Part shown: one piece after another, positions 1-6,419 of the stretch | Position numbering within the stretch: position 1 is the stretch's first letter | Layout of the letters: every line of letters starts with the position of its first letter | Origin: Thermoguttaceae bacterium | GTDB lineage: Bacteria > Planctomycetota > Planctomycetia > Pirellulales > Thermoguttaceae | Assembly: GCA_024653385.1 (NCBI GenBank) | Contig: JANLFZ010000044.1 | Span: forward strand, 6,187 to 13,084 | Direction: 5' to 3' | Length of the DNA stretch: 6,898 nt | The notes under the pieces: model-generated | The model's database searches: none | Told to the model about the DNA's origin: nothing | Seen by the model: only the letters and a program-made list of their open reading frames with translations | Program-made: the position numbers and the translations under genes

Positions 1-316
1 TGCCCACCTCCTGGCAGCGGCGCAGGGTCTTGAGGATCTGCTCGGGCGTGTAGTAACGCCGCATCTCATGGTTGACGAATACCGACAGGTGCGATCCGGC
101 GTTGAAGCAATTCGCACCGCAGATCAGGCGCGAGACGGCGTGCGGCCCGAGCTTGATCTGGGGCATCGGCTTGGGCTGGGGCTCGGCGGCGCCGGCGTGC
201 TGGCCGGCCATCCACGCGATCGGCACCCCGCCGAGGGCCTTGAGGAACTCGCGCCGGCCGCCGTCGCGGCCGACTCGCCGGTCGGAACGATCTGGGGAGG
301 AATCGGTTCGGCCCAT
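1..316 (-). CDS. Tat-exported protein, aldo/keto reductase-like N-terminus (3' end outside window)
   Basis: This is the first 105 codons of a gene that continues past the left edge. The ATG at 316-314 has the best ribosome-binding site in the window, GAGGAG at 327-322 with a five-base spacer. The N-terminus carries a twin-arginine signal: GRREFLKALGG with the arginines at residues 21-22, a short hydrophobic stretch (VPIAWMAG) and an AGAAEP segment suited to signal peptidase. The mature start, IKLGPHAVSRLICGAN at about residues 54-69, resembles the first strand of aldo/keto reductase TIM barrels (LG..VSRL..G), and YYTPEQILKTLRRCQEVG suits the next helix. I infer an exported TIM-barrel protein, possibly an oxidoreductase or a barrel relative with another role. 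The substrate is unknown and the catalytic residues lie outside the window. It sits 72 bases downstream of another Tat-exported gene and is probably cotranscribed with it. Confidence 0.82.
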   Translation of the reverse strand, partial: MGRTDSSPDRSDRRVGRDGGRREFLKALGGVPIAWMAGQHAGAAEPQPKPMPQIKLGPHAVSRLICGANCFNAGSHLSVFVNHEMRRYYTPEQILKTLRRCQEVG

Positions 317-321
317 GCATT

Positions 322-327
322 CTCCTC
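322..327 (-). promoter_or_regulatory. Shine-Dalgarno site of the left-edge Tat gene
   Basis: GAGGAG on the minus strand is followed by the five-base spacer AATGC and the ATG at 316-314. It decides between two nearby ATGs. The one at 320-318 is out of frame with the Tat signal and too close to this site, so 316 is chosen. Confidence 0.7.
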
Positions 328-361
328 GCATCAAGAGTTCTCTCACCACGAAACGACGGAC

Positions 362-381
362 CCGCCCCTCGCGCGAGGCGG
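362..381 (-). repeat. GC-rich inverted repeat after the stop of the isomerase-like gene
   Basis: CCGCC at 362-366 can pair with GGCGG at 377-381. Within it, 367-378 reads CCTCGCGCGAGG, a perfect 12-base palindrome, so two alternative GC-rich stems are possible. It begins eight bases after the TAG stop at 391-389, in the 72-base gap before the next Tat gene. No T-tract follows on the minus strand, so it is not a standard intrinsic terminator. It could stabilise the 3' end of the upstream message, act as an RNA processing site, or be incidental in GC-rich DNA. Confidence 0.4.
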
Positions 382-388
382 CGCACGT

Positions 389-1954
389 CTAGGCGATCTT
401 CAGCCAATCCAGTCCGATCTTCTTCAGGGCATATCCCACTTCGCGCAAGTAGTCGCCGTAAGCGACCAGCCAGTGGAAGCCTCGCGTCTCGTCGGCCAGC
501 CGCTCCCAATCGCCGAGGATGCGCAAGTCGAGTTGCGTGCGGCAGATGGGGTAGAACGGCGTGTCGAAGATCTCGGCCGCGAAGCCGAGCCAGCGCTTGC
601 CGGCGAAGTCGGGGTCGAGCACGGTAATCGTCTGCCCGCGGCGCATCTCGACCTTCGTGGCCGCGCCGAAGTCCGACTCGTAGTGCGTCAGCACGCGCAC
701 CGGTTCAAGCCGCGAGCCATCCATCCGGCGCGGCGCGGTGCAGTGCGAAACGGTCAGCACGCCGTCGTGGGGCATCGACGGATTGCAGAGGAACACCGGT
801 TTGCCCGAGATCGCGTGCAAGAGCAAGCCCGCGGGAATGGCCACGAAGTCCGACTCGCAGAAGGCCGGGCAGCCCTCGTCGTTCAGGAGCGTCAGGGGCA
901 GACAGGCCGTGGTCTCCGAGACCGGCATGATCGTGCTCATGCAGTTGTTGATCGTGATGGCGTCGGCATCTGCCTCGGCCACCAGGTCGCGGAAGACCTC
1001 GGTCAGAACGAAGGCCTTTTCGTAGAACTCGCGGGTGGTTTCGAGGCTCACTCCGTCGGCCCGCAAATACGCCTCGGCCTCCTGGCCGGCCCGCCGGACG
1101 AGGGCCTCGTCTTGCCGGGCCTTCAGGATGCGTTGGCCCAGTTCGGCGTAACTGACCGGCACGATCTCGAACTTCCACACGGCCTGGGCGCGGCCGGGGG
1201 CCTCCTTGCCGTCGGCGCCCCAGCCAGCCGCGCCGCCGACCGCCACGATCCGCCTGCCCAGCGTGTTCTTCAACCCGGCCAGCGCCCGCAGGCGCCAGAG
1301 CAACTCGCCGTGGTCGTCGACGACGATGTCGCGCACGTCCATCCCGGGCTGGCCGAACGCGTCGCGGGTTTTGCGCAGGAAATGGGTGTGCGCCCCGATG
1401 TACATGTAGTACAGCGGCCCCGAGCGGTGCCGAACGAACATCAGGTTCCATTTGTCGGGCCGGGCGAGGGCCTCGAGCACCGGCCGGTTCCGCCGCGCGG
1501 CGTACATGATCAGGGCGTCGTAATCGCCTTGGGCGGCGGCGGTCGCCTGCTCGACGGTCCGCACGGTCACAAGCGGCCGGACTTCCATCGGGAAATCGGC
1601 ACGAGCGGCCATCGCGCCCAAGTCGCGGCGGATGTGCTCCTCCTCGGCACGCAACTCGTCTTCGGTCTGAATCGCCCCGGTCACGCGCCAGCTCGTGGCC
1701 GGCTTGCGCTCGTAGATGTCGCAGTTGAAGACCGGTTGGACCACCAGGGGCTTGCGAACGAGCGTCCTGCGGGGCCGGTCGGCCGCGACCGAAAACGCTG
1801 CCCCGGCAAGCACCGGCAAGCCGGCGCTTGCCGCCAGGCCCGTGGCCGCAAGAAACTCGCGCCGCGTCCAGCCGCCGATGGGGTACTCCGCATGCCCGGT
1901 GGGGCAGCAACAGCCCTCGGGTACAGAAGCCGGCCTGGGATGGGATTTCGCCAT
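389..1954 (-). CDS. Tat-exported L-fucose/L-arabinose isomerase-like protein
   Basis: A 521-residue protein with a twin-arginine signal (TRREFLAATGL, arginines 31-32, then AASAGLPVLAGAAFSVAA), so probably exported folded. Residues about 65-521 resemble the L-fucose/L-arabinose isomerase fold, metal-dependent enzymes that interconvert aldoses and ketoses. The C-terminal half is clearest: LNDEGCPAFCESDF (357-370), KPVFLCNPSMPHDG (385-398), SHCTAPRRMDG (403-413) and GFHWLVAYGDYLREV (492-506). Aligned from memory to E. coli FucI, Glu367 matches Glu337 and His494 matches His528; His404 suits the additional His ligand of AraA. The position of FucI Asp361, 24 residues after the Glu, is Asn391, so metal binding or activity may be altered. 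The ATG at 1954 has AGGTGAG upstream. The 30-residue n-region includes three consecutive cysteines (15-17). Substrate unknown; it could be a non-catalytic sugar-binding relative. It precedes another Tat gene by 72 bases. Confidence 0.85.
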   Translation of the reverse strand: MAKSHPRPASVPEGCCCPTGHAEYPIGGWTRREFLAATGLAASAGLPVLAGAAFSVAADRPRRTLVRKPLVVQPVFNCDIYERKPATSWRVTGAIQTEDELRAEEEHIRRDLGAMAARADFPMEVRPLVTVRTVEQATAAAQGDYDALIMYAARRNRPVLEALARPDKWNLMFVRHRSGPLYYMYIGAHTHFLRKTRDAFGQPGMDVRDIVVDDHGELLWRLRALAGLKNTLGRRIVAVGGAAGWGADGKEAPGRAQAVWKFEIVPVSYAELGQRILKARQDEALVRRAGQEAEAYLRADGVSLETTREFYEKAFVLTEVFRDLVAEADADAITINNCMSTIMPVSETTACLPLTLLNDEGCPAFCESDFVAIPAGLLLHAISGKPVFLCNPSMPHDGVLTVSHCTAPRRMDGSRLEPVRVLTHYESDFGAATKVEMRRGQTITVLDPDFAGKRWLGFAAEIFDTPFYPICRTQLDLRILGDWERLADETRGFHWLVAYGDYLREVGYALKKIGLDWLKIA

Positions 1955-1958
1955 GACT

Positions 1959-1972
1959 CACCTCGCGAGGTG
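1959..1972. promoter_or_regulatory. 14-base perfect palindrome over the ribosome-binding site of the isomerase-like gene
   Basis: CACCTCGCGAGGTG reads identically on both strands and lies 5 to 18 bases upstream of the ATG at 1954. On the minus strand it contains AGGTG, the Shine-Dalgarno-like element. As RNA it could fold into a five-pair stem with a CGCG loop that hides the ribosome-binding site. As DNA it could be an operator for a dimeric repressor. Neither role is shown. Its CCTCGCG..GAGG core resembles the repeat at 367-378. Confidence 0.4.
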
Positions 1973-2031
1973 GACGAACCGCTGTCGAGCCTGGAGTCTA
2001 ATGGCCCCCCGGCGCACCCGCAAGAGGGCGT

Positions 2032-2050
2032 CAGCCCCAGGACGGGGTTG
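2032..2050 (-). other. Imperfect hairpin downstream of yebC
   Basis: In the 105-base gap between the yebC stop and the isomerase-like gene, 2032-2038 and 2044-2050 form a seven-position stem with one mismatch and a five-base loop. It starts about nine bases after the TAG stop at 2062-2060. No T-run follows, so it is at best a weak or factor-assisted terminator. The rest of the gap (1973-2031) shows only GC-rich sequence with no promoter that I can recognise. Confidence 0.25.
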
Positions 2051-2059
2051 GCCTCGGGG

Positions 2060-2818
2060 CTAGGCCTCGGAGCCCACCTGGGTCATGACGTCTTCGGGGA
2101 TATTGAAGTTCGACGAGACGTTTTGCACGTCGTCGTGGTCGTCCAGACGGTTCATCAACTTGAGCACTTTTCGGGCCACGTCGGGGTCGGTGACGTCGAC
2201 CGTGTTCTTCGGCACGCGGGCGACTTCGCGCATCTCGGGAACGATGCCGGCGGCCTCCAGCGCGTCGGACACGGCCTGGTAGGCTTCGGGCGTGCAGGTG
2301 ACCTCGAACTTCTCGCCGACGCGATTGACGTCGTCGGCGCCGGCGTCCAGAGCCACTTCCATGAGTCGGTCCTCGTCGACCTTGTCGGCGGGGATGAGAA
2401 ACATCCCTTTCTTTTCGAACATCCACGCCACGCAGCCCGCGCTACCCAGTTTGCCGTCGGAGATCTCGAAGATCTTGCGGATTTCCGAGGCGGTGCGGTT
2501 GCGGTTGTCGGTCAAGACATCGCAGAGCACGGCCACGCCGCCGGCCCCGTAGCCCTCGTAGAGCACTTCCTCGAGGTTGCCGCCTTCCAGTTCGCCGGTG
2601 CCGCGCTTGATGGCCCGCTGGATGTTGTCCTTGGGCATGCTGACCGCCTTGGCGGCGTCGATCGCCAGGCGCAAGCGGTTGTTGTGGTCGGGATCGCCAC
2701 CGCCCAGCTTGGCGGCCACGATGATCGCCTTGGAGAGCTTGCTCCAGAGCTTGCCGCGTTTTGCGTCGATAAGGGCCTTCTTGTGCTTGATACCGGCCCA
2801 GTGGGAATGTCCTGCCAT
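2060..2818 (-). CDS. yebC: YebC/PmpR/TACO1-family translation factor
   Basis: A full-length 252-residue member of the YebC family (usually about 240-250 residues). The family signatures occur in order: MAGHSHWAGIKHKKA at the N-terminus, KRGKLWSKLSKAI (20-32), GGGDPDHNNRLRLAID (39-54), MPKDNIQRAIKRGTGELEGG (61-80), YEGYGAGGVAVL (87-98), LTDNRNRTASEIRKIF (102-117), KLGSAGCVAWMFEKKGM (123-139) and near the end DDVQNVSSNFNIPEDV (229-244). The protein is cytoplasmic. It was long annotated as a DNA-binding regulator, but recent work on YebC and mitochondrial TACO1 shows a role on the ribosome in relieving stalls at proline-rich stretches. The ATG at 2818 is preceded by GTGAG with an eight-base spacer. 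It follows the TPR gene by 56 bases and is probably in the same operon. RuvC, a frequent neighbour in other bacteria, is not adjacent here. Identification is secure; the precise activity is inferred from the family. Confidence 0.96.
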   Translation of the reverse strand: MAGHSHWAGIKHKKALIDAKRGKLWSKLSKAIIVAAKLGGGDPDHNNRLRLAIDAAKAVSMPKDNIQRAIKRGTGELEGGNLEEVLYEGYGAGGVAVLCDVLTDNRNRTASEIRKIFEISDGKLGSAGCVAWMFEKKGMFLIPADKVDEDRLMEVALDAGADDVNRVGEKFEVTCTPEAYQAVSDALEAAGIVPEMREVARVPKNTVDVTDPDVARKVLKLMNRLDDHDDVQNVSSNFNIPEDVMTQVGSEA

Positions 2819-2874
2819 GGGTGAATCTCACGTAACAACGGGAAGTGTGGATGGTCCGGCCGCCGCGTGGTGCG

Positions 2875-5199
2875 TCACGTCGGGAGCCGGAGCTTCTTTT
2901 CGATCGGCCCCGCCTTTTCGGGTTCGCCCGCCTTCCGGTGCGCCTCGGCCGCGCGTCGCCACGCCTCCTTGGCCTTGTCGGCCTGGCCCGCCTTCCGGTA
3001 CGCATCGCCGAGGTGGTCGAGCACGGTCGGATCGGGCTCCTGGGCCGCGGCCTTCTCGAGTTCGGCGACGGCCTCGGCCGTGCGGCCCAGCCGGTAGAGC
3101 ACCCAGCCCAGGCTGTCGCGATACGCGGCGTTGTCCGGCTCGCTTTCGAGGGCCTTGCGGATCATCTCCTCGGCCCGGTGCAGCCGTCGGCCCGCGTCGG
3201 CCCACAAATACCCCAAATCGTTCAACGCCGAGGGATCGTCGGGGAACTCGTCGAGGACTTGTTCGAGCCACTCTTCGGCGGCGGGCTGGTCCCCACGGAT
3301 CACGGCGAGGTTCGACAGCGCCAAGCGGGCATCGCGCAGGACCTGCCGGACCTCGGGCCAGCGGTACTCGTCGCCGTACTTGGCCAACAGATCGCGGTAC
3401 GCCTTGTCGGCCTGTTCGTAGCGCTTGGCATGATTGAAGATCCAGGCGACACGGCTTTGGAACCGTGGCAACTCGGGCAGCGGAGGTTCGTCTCGCTTCG
3501 CCTTCGCGGCGTGGGCCGCGTCGCGCTGCTCGGCCAAGGCCACGGCCCGGCGCGCCGCGTCCAGCGCCTCGTCCGTCTTGCCGTTCATCTCCAACGCGCC
3601 GGCCAGATAGAACAGAAACTGGTGGCGGTTTTCCGGCTCGGACGTCGTGCCCGTGCCGCGGCGAAACACCTCGACCGCCCGGCCGTATTGCTCTTTCATG
3701 AGCAGCGCCAGTCCCCAGGTCAGCAACAGCTCGCTTTTCTCGCCGGGTTTGGCTTGGATGGCCAGGTCGAAGAACTCCGCCGCGGCGTCCCACTGCTTGG
3801 CGTCCAGTGCCAGCATGGCAACGGCCAGGCGCGCCTCGTAGGGCGGAGTCTTTGGATCCAGGCGCACCTGGCGGCGCGCGAGGTCGATCAGGGTTTGGAC
3901 CAACGGCGTATCGGCGGCCAGGGCGTCGGACTTCTCGGCCAGCGGGCCGAGCGATCCGACCTTGAGCACCGCCTCGCCCAGCACGCCGAGGAGCGGCTCG
4001 AACCGCTTTGCCTTGCGGTAGACGTCGATCAGGCCACGGTAGCCGAGGAGCGTCGGCGATTTCGCCAGGCTTGCGCGGTAGAGGGTTTCGGCTTGCTCGA
4101 GCCGGCCCGCCTCGCGGTACTTCTCCGCCAGGAAGTACCCCAGCGGTGCGTTGGTCGGGTCGCTCTCGCGCAGCTTCTCGAGCCGCGAGATCAGTTCGTT
4201 CTCCTTGTTCAGCGCCTTCAGGGCCTCGGCCAACAGGCGATAGGGGGCCAAGTCGGCGACCGGCGTCTTCGCGCGAAAATAGGCGTCCAATCGCTCGATC
4301 GCTTGCTGTGGCCTGCCGGCGCGGAGATCGACGCGGGCCGAGTGGTAAGCCAACAGTCCGGGCGTGGGGGCCACCCGGTCGGCTTGTTCGAACGCGGCCA
4401 TCGCCCGATCCGGCTGCCCGGCCAGAAGAAACGCCTCGCCCATCAGGGTGTACGCCGGCCCCGGATCGGCCAGCAACTTCTTCCGGGCCGGCTTCTTGAC
4501 GCCGGACGCGTCGGGGCGCTCCAAGGTGTTCCAGACGCGGAGGAACCACTCGGCGGCCCGATCATGCTTGCCCAGGGCGTGGTACAGGCGGCCTATCTCC
4601 ATCCACAGCACGACATCGCCGGCGGTCTCCGAGCCTGGCTTCCGGCAAGCGGCCGCCTTCTCGTAGAGCGCCACGGCTCGCGCCGGGTCGCCCGTCTCTT
4701 GCAAGTGAAGGCCGAGACTCTTGAGCAGATCGGGGTCGGGTGGCTCCAGATCGACGACCTTCAGAGCATAGCGCACGGCTTCGTCGTGGCGCTGGAGCTT
4801 GGCGGCCAGAGGGATGATCGACCGGGCCACCACGGCCGCCTTCGGGTCGCGCCGGAAGGCCCGCTGGTACAACCGCAACGCCTCGGCCAGATCGCCGCGG
4901 TGTTCGCGGAGCCGCGCGGTCGAAAACAAGGCCAGCGCATCGAGAACGTCGGACTCGGCTTCGGTCCGCGCCTGCTTGGGAACCAAGAGTTCCGGTGGAT
5001 CGTCCAGTACCAGCGGGGTGGGAGAGACCGCCGCGGGCTTCGGGCCGGCCGGCTCCGGCGGCACGGCCAAGGCCCCGCCCCACGCGCCAACGGCCGCGAC
5101 GATCATGCACCAAAGCAGACGCCGAACAAAGACGGTCTGCACGCGGGGCCTCGGGTCCAGGGGTTCGCTGCGGGGTACCATGTTGGATCGGATTTCCAT
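2875..5199 (-). CDS. Exported tetratricopeptide-repeat protein
   Basis: A 774-residue TPR protein. Residues 1-45 form a Sec-type signal peptide: basic RPRVQTVFVRR, hydrophobic core LLWCMIVAAVGAWGG and an ALA-VPP cleavage site. A Pro-rich linker follows (46-75), then about 15 helical repeats from residue 85 to the end, such as RGDLAEALRLYQRAFRRDP (101-119), YREAGRLEQAETLYRAS (361-377), NDLGYLWADAGRRLHRAEEM (660-679), YRDSLGWVLYRLGRTAEAVA (693-712) and LDHLGDAYRKAGQADKAKEA (727-746). TPR arrays are protein-binding scaffolds; no enzymatic domain is seen, so partners are unknown, probably in the periplasm or at a membrane. Two in-frame starts are possible. ATG 5199 has GAG ten bases upstream and is used here; ATG 5181 gives 768 residues and keeps the signal peptide. 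The open frame continues upstream to 5976, but that part is an Arg/Pro-rich shadow of the neighbouring gene. The gap to the preceding gene is 37 bases. Confidence 0.9.
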   Translation of the reverse strand: MEIRSNMVPRSEPLDPRPRVQTVFVRRLLWCMIVAAVGAWGGALAVPPEPAGPKPAAVSPTPLVLDDPPELLVPKQARTEAESDVLDALALFSTARLREHRGDLAEALRLYQRAFRRDPKAAVVARSIIPLAAKLQRHDEAVRYALKVVDLEPPDPDLLKSLGLHLQETGDPARAVALYEKAAACRKPGSETAGDVVLWMEIGRLYHALGKHDRAAEWFLRVWNTLERPDASGVKKPARKKLLADPGPAYTLMGEAFLLAGQPDRAMAAFEQADRVAPTPGLLAYHSARVDLRAGRPQQAIERLDAYFRAKTPVADLAPYRLLAEALKALNKENELISRLEKLRESDPTNAPLGYFLAEKYREAGRLEQAETLYRASLAKSPTLLGYRGLIDVYRKAKRFEPLLGVLGEAVLKVGSLGPLAEKSDALAADTPLVQTLIDLARRQVRLDPKTPPYEARLAVAMLALDAKQWDAAAEFFDLAIQAKPGEKSELLLTWGLALLMKEQYGRAVEVFRRGTGTTSEPENRHQFLFYLAGALEMNGKTDEALDAARRAVALAEQRDAAHAAKAKRDEPPLPELPRFQSRVAWIFNHAKRYEQADKAYRDLLAKYGDEYRWPEVRQVLRDARLALSNLAVIRGDQPAAEEWLEQVLDEFPDDPSALNDLGYLWADAGRRLHRAEEMIRKALESEPDNAAYRDSLGWVLYRLGRTAEAVAELEKAAAQEPDPTVLDHLGDAYRKAGQADKAKEAWRRAAEAHRKAGEPEKAGPIEKKLRLPT

Positions 5200-5226
5200 C
5201 CCCGGGGCACTCAGGTGCCTCGGGGA
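5199..5226 (-). promoter_or_regulatory. Strong hairpin immediately upstream of the TPR gene start
   Basis: In the 37-base gap, 5200-5209 (CCCCGGGGCA) is an inverted repeat of 5216-5225 (TGCCTCGGGG) with one mismatch, and 5199 pairs with 5226. This gives an 11-position, ten-pair stem around a six-base loop (5210-5215). The stem reaches the first base of the ATG at 5199 and has no T-tract behind it. It should hinder ribosome access to that ATG unless opened by ribosomes finishing the upstream gene, so it suggests translational coupling or transcript processing. It could instead mean that ATG 5181 is the true start. Confidence 0.5.
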
Positions 5227-5231
5227 CCATG

Positions 5232-5244
5232 CGCGCTCAGCGCG
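5232..5244 (-). repeat. Small hairpin centred on the stop codon of the endonuclease III-like gene
   Basis: CGCGC (5232-5236) and GCGCG (5240-5244) flank the stop codon: on the minus strand it reads CGCGC-TGA-GCGCG, a five-pair stem with the TGA as its loop. It lies just before the larger hairpin at 5199-5226. It may be chance in GC-rich DNA. Confidence 0.3.
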
Positions 5245-6334
5245 GCTTGCGTTTCGACAGGCCCTCGGCAGGCGACGACGCAGGCGCCGAGCCGGACTCG
5301 CCCTTGGTCTTCGGCTCGGGCTTCTTCCTCGACGCGCGTCGGGCCGGCGCCTCGGGCGCGGGTTTCTCGCCGGAGGTCGATTCGTCGGCTGGCTTGGCGC
5401 GCTGTTTCTTCCGGGACGGGACCTCGCCCGGTGTCGGTTCCGCGGGGCGCGGCGACTTGACCTCGGGCGCGGACGGCGCCTTGGCCGACGTGGGCGGCGA
5501 GCCCGCCGTCTCTTTCGAGCCGGCGGCCTTGACGGCCCCGGCCTGGTCGCCCTTCTTCTTCGCCGCCTTCTTCGGTCGTTCCCCCTGATCCTGGTTATCC
5601 GGAGACGCCGCCGCTTGGCTGGAAGCCATCTCGACCGGCTCGGGCTTCTTGGCCCGCCGGCTGGGCAACCGTCCCTTGACGTCCGGTTCGATTTCCAACA
5701 GGACCGCGTGCAGCGACGGGGCGAAGGGAGTGGCGACGAAATCGGCGCCGAGCTGATGGACCAGCGAGGCGAACTCGACGCCGCAGTTCTTGGGGATCGC
5801 ACGCTCCAGGCCGGGAACGACGCCGGCGGCCACGTCGCTCTCGGTGGCCAGCCCGACGAGCGCCAACGCGCCGAGCGTGCCCGAATCGAGCGGAATGGAG
5901 TGCCCCCCCAGCGCGGCCTGGACCACGTAGGAGGTAGAGAACTTCGTTGTCCCCTCGATCTTCTCGAGCCGTTCAACGGCGGTGCCGAGGCTGAGCTTGC
6001 GCAGTTCTTCGAGGTCGAAGGAATACGTCGCCTCGAAGATGCTCTGAAGGATGCGTTTGAAGCGGCTGGCCGAGGAGCCGGGGTCGGGCAGGTTGGCCAT
6101 CACCTCGGAAAGCTCCCGCACGCTGCTGACCCGGATTTCGTTCCAGTCGAAAAACGTGTGCACCATCGCCGCGAAGGCTTCTTCCGCGGCGGCGTAATGG
6201 GCGTTCTCCAGACAGCAGGCGAAAAGCAGGTGTTCCAGGACGGAGCGGTTGGGGTCGGGAACGACCGGCTGGTAGTGCTTCTTCAGGATCTTGTGGAGGC
6301 GGGTGAACTGGGCGGTACGGCTTGGGGCTGCCAT
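5237..6334 (-). CDS. Endonuclease III-fold (HhH-GPD-like) protein, probably non-catalytic, with H1-like basic tail
   Basis: A 365-residue protein in two parts. Residues about 8-225 align by eye with the whole of bacterial endonuclease III, the base-excision DNA glycosylase: helices at 8-60 (LHKILKKHY, LEHLLFACCLENAHYAAAEE), helices at 72-104, a helix-hairpin-helix-like stretch RLEKIEGTTKFSTSYVVQAA (122-141), GHSIPLDSGTLGAL (144-157) and a C-terminal helix IPKNCGVEFASLVHQLGADF (180-199). Asp150 sits at the catalytic Asp position of E. coli Nth (Asp138). The catalytic Lys120 position is Phe132, the hairpin GVG is GTT, and none of the four Fe-S cysteines is present. Glycosylase activity is therefore doubtful and a DNA-binding or structural role more likely. 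Residues 226-365 are a disordered Lys/Pro/Ala/Ser/Glu-rich tail like histone H1 tails, with clusters such as KKAAKKK. The ATG is fixed because an in-frame TGA lies seven codons upstream, with no other start codon between. No Shine-Dalgarno is visible. Confidence 0.78.
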   Translation of the reverse strand: MAAPSRTAQFTRLHKILKKHYQPVVPDPNRSVLEHLLFACCLENAHYAAAEEAFAAMVHTFFDWNEIRVSSVRELSEVMANLPDPGSSASRFKRILQSIFEATYSFDLEELRKLSLGTAVERLEKIEGTTKFSTSYVVQAALGGHSIPLDSGTLGALALVGLATESDVAAGVVPGLERAIPKNCGVEFASLVHQLGADFVATPFAPSLHAVLLEIEPDVKGRLPSRRAKKPEPVEMASSQAAASPDNQDQGERPKKAAKKKGDQAGAVKAAGSKETAGSPPTSAKAPSAPEVKSPRPAEPTPGEVPSRKKQRAKPADESTSGEKPAPEAPARRASRKKPEPKTKGESGSAPASSPAEGLSKRKPR

Positions 6335-6419
6335 AGGCTTTGGGGGGTTCGTCCGTCAGGTGGCCGAAAGACCGTGGGAGCGAAGAAGGTCGAGCCATCC
6401 GGGAGGCAACGGGCCGCGA
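6335..6419 (-). other. 85-base intergenic spacer, no recognisable signal
   Basis: The spacer separates the rbfA stop from the ATG at 6334. It has no T-tract terminator, no convincing promoter boxes and no Shine-Dalgarno element before the ATG; a run of six C's (minus strand) ends ten bases upstream of the start. Readthrough from rbfA is the simplest reading. Confidence 0.4.

Noticed and set aside
66..509. 147-codon minus-strand frame
   Set aside because: It spans the isomerase-like stop, the intergenic gap and the left-edge Tat gene in a shadow frame. The Tat motif and the GAGGAG site fix the other frame.
705..1961. 418-codon minus-strand frame starting at GTG 1961
   Set aside because: It overlaps the isomerase-like gene out of frame and reads as Arg/Gly/Pro-rich sequence without motifs.
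68..2824. 918-codon open frame on the plus strand
   Set aside because: It runs antisense to the left-edge Tat gene, the isomerase-like gene and yebC, whose conserved motifs are unambiguous. Its product is low-complexity His/Gly/Val/Arg-rich sequence typical of a GC-rich shadow frame, with no domain I recognise.
2819..2874. Possible terminator or promoter in the gap between the TPR gene and yebC
   Set aside because: Only a four-base stem (GTGA/TCAC) around 2821-2831 is present, with no T-tract and no recognisable -35/-10 pair.
2828..4549. 573-codon minus-strand frame inside the TPR gene
   Set aside because: It is an Arg/Gly-rich frame-shifted shadow of the TPR coding sequence, not a separate gene or evidence of a frameshift.
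2845..5460. 871-codon open frame on the plus strand
   Set aside because: It is antisense to the TPR gene, which has a signal peptide and clear repeats. The translation is Arg/Gln/Leu-rich with no recognisable family.
5200..5976. N-terminal extension of the TPR gene to an ATG at 5976
   Set aside because: This part is Arg/Pro-rich and overlaps the endonuclease III-like gene in another frame. The signal peptide shows that the real start is at 5199 or 5181.
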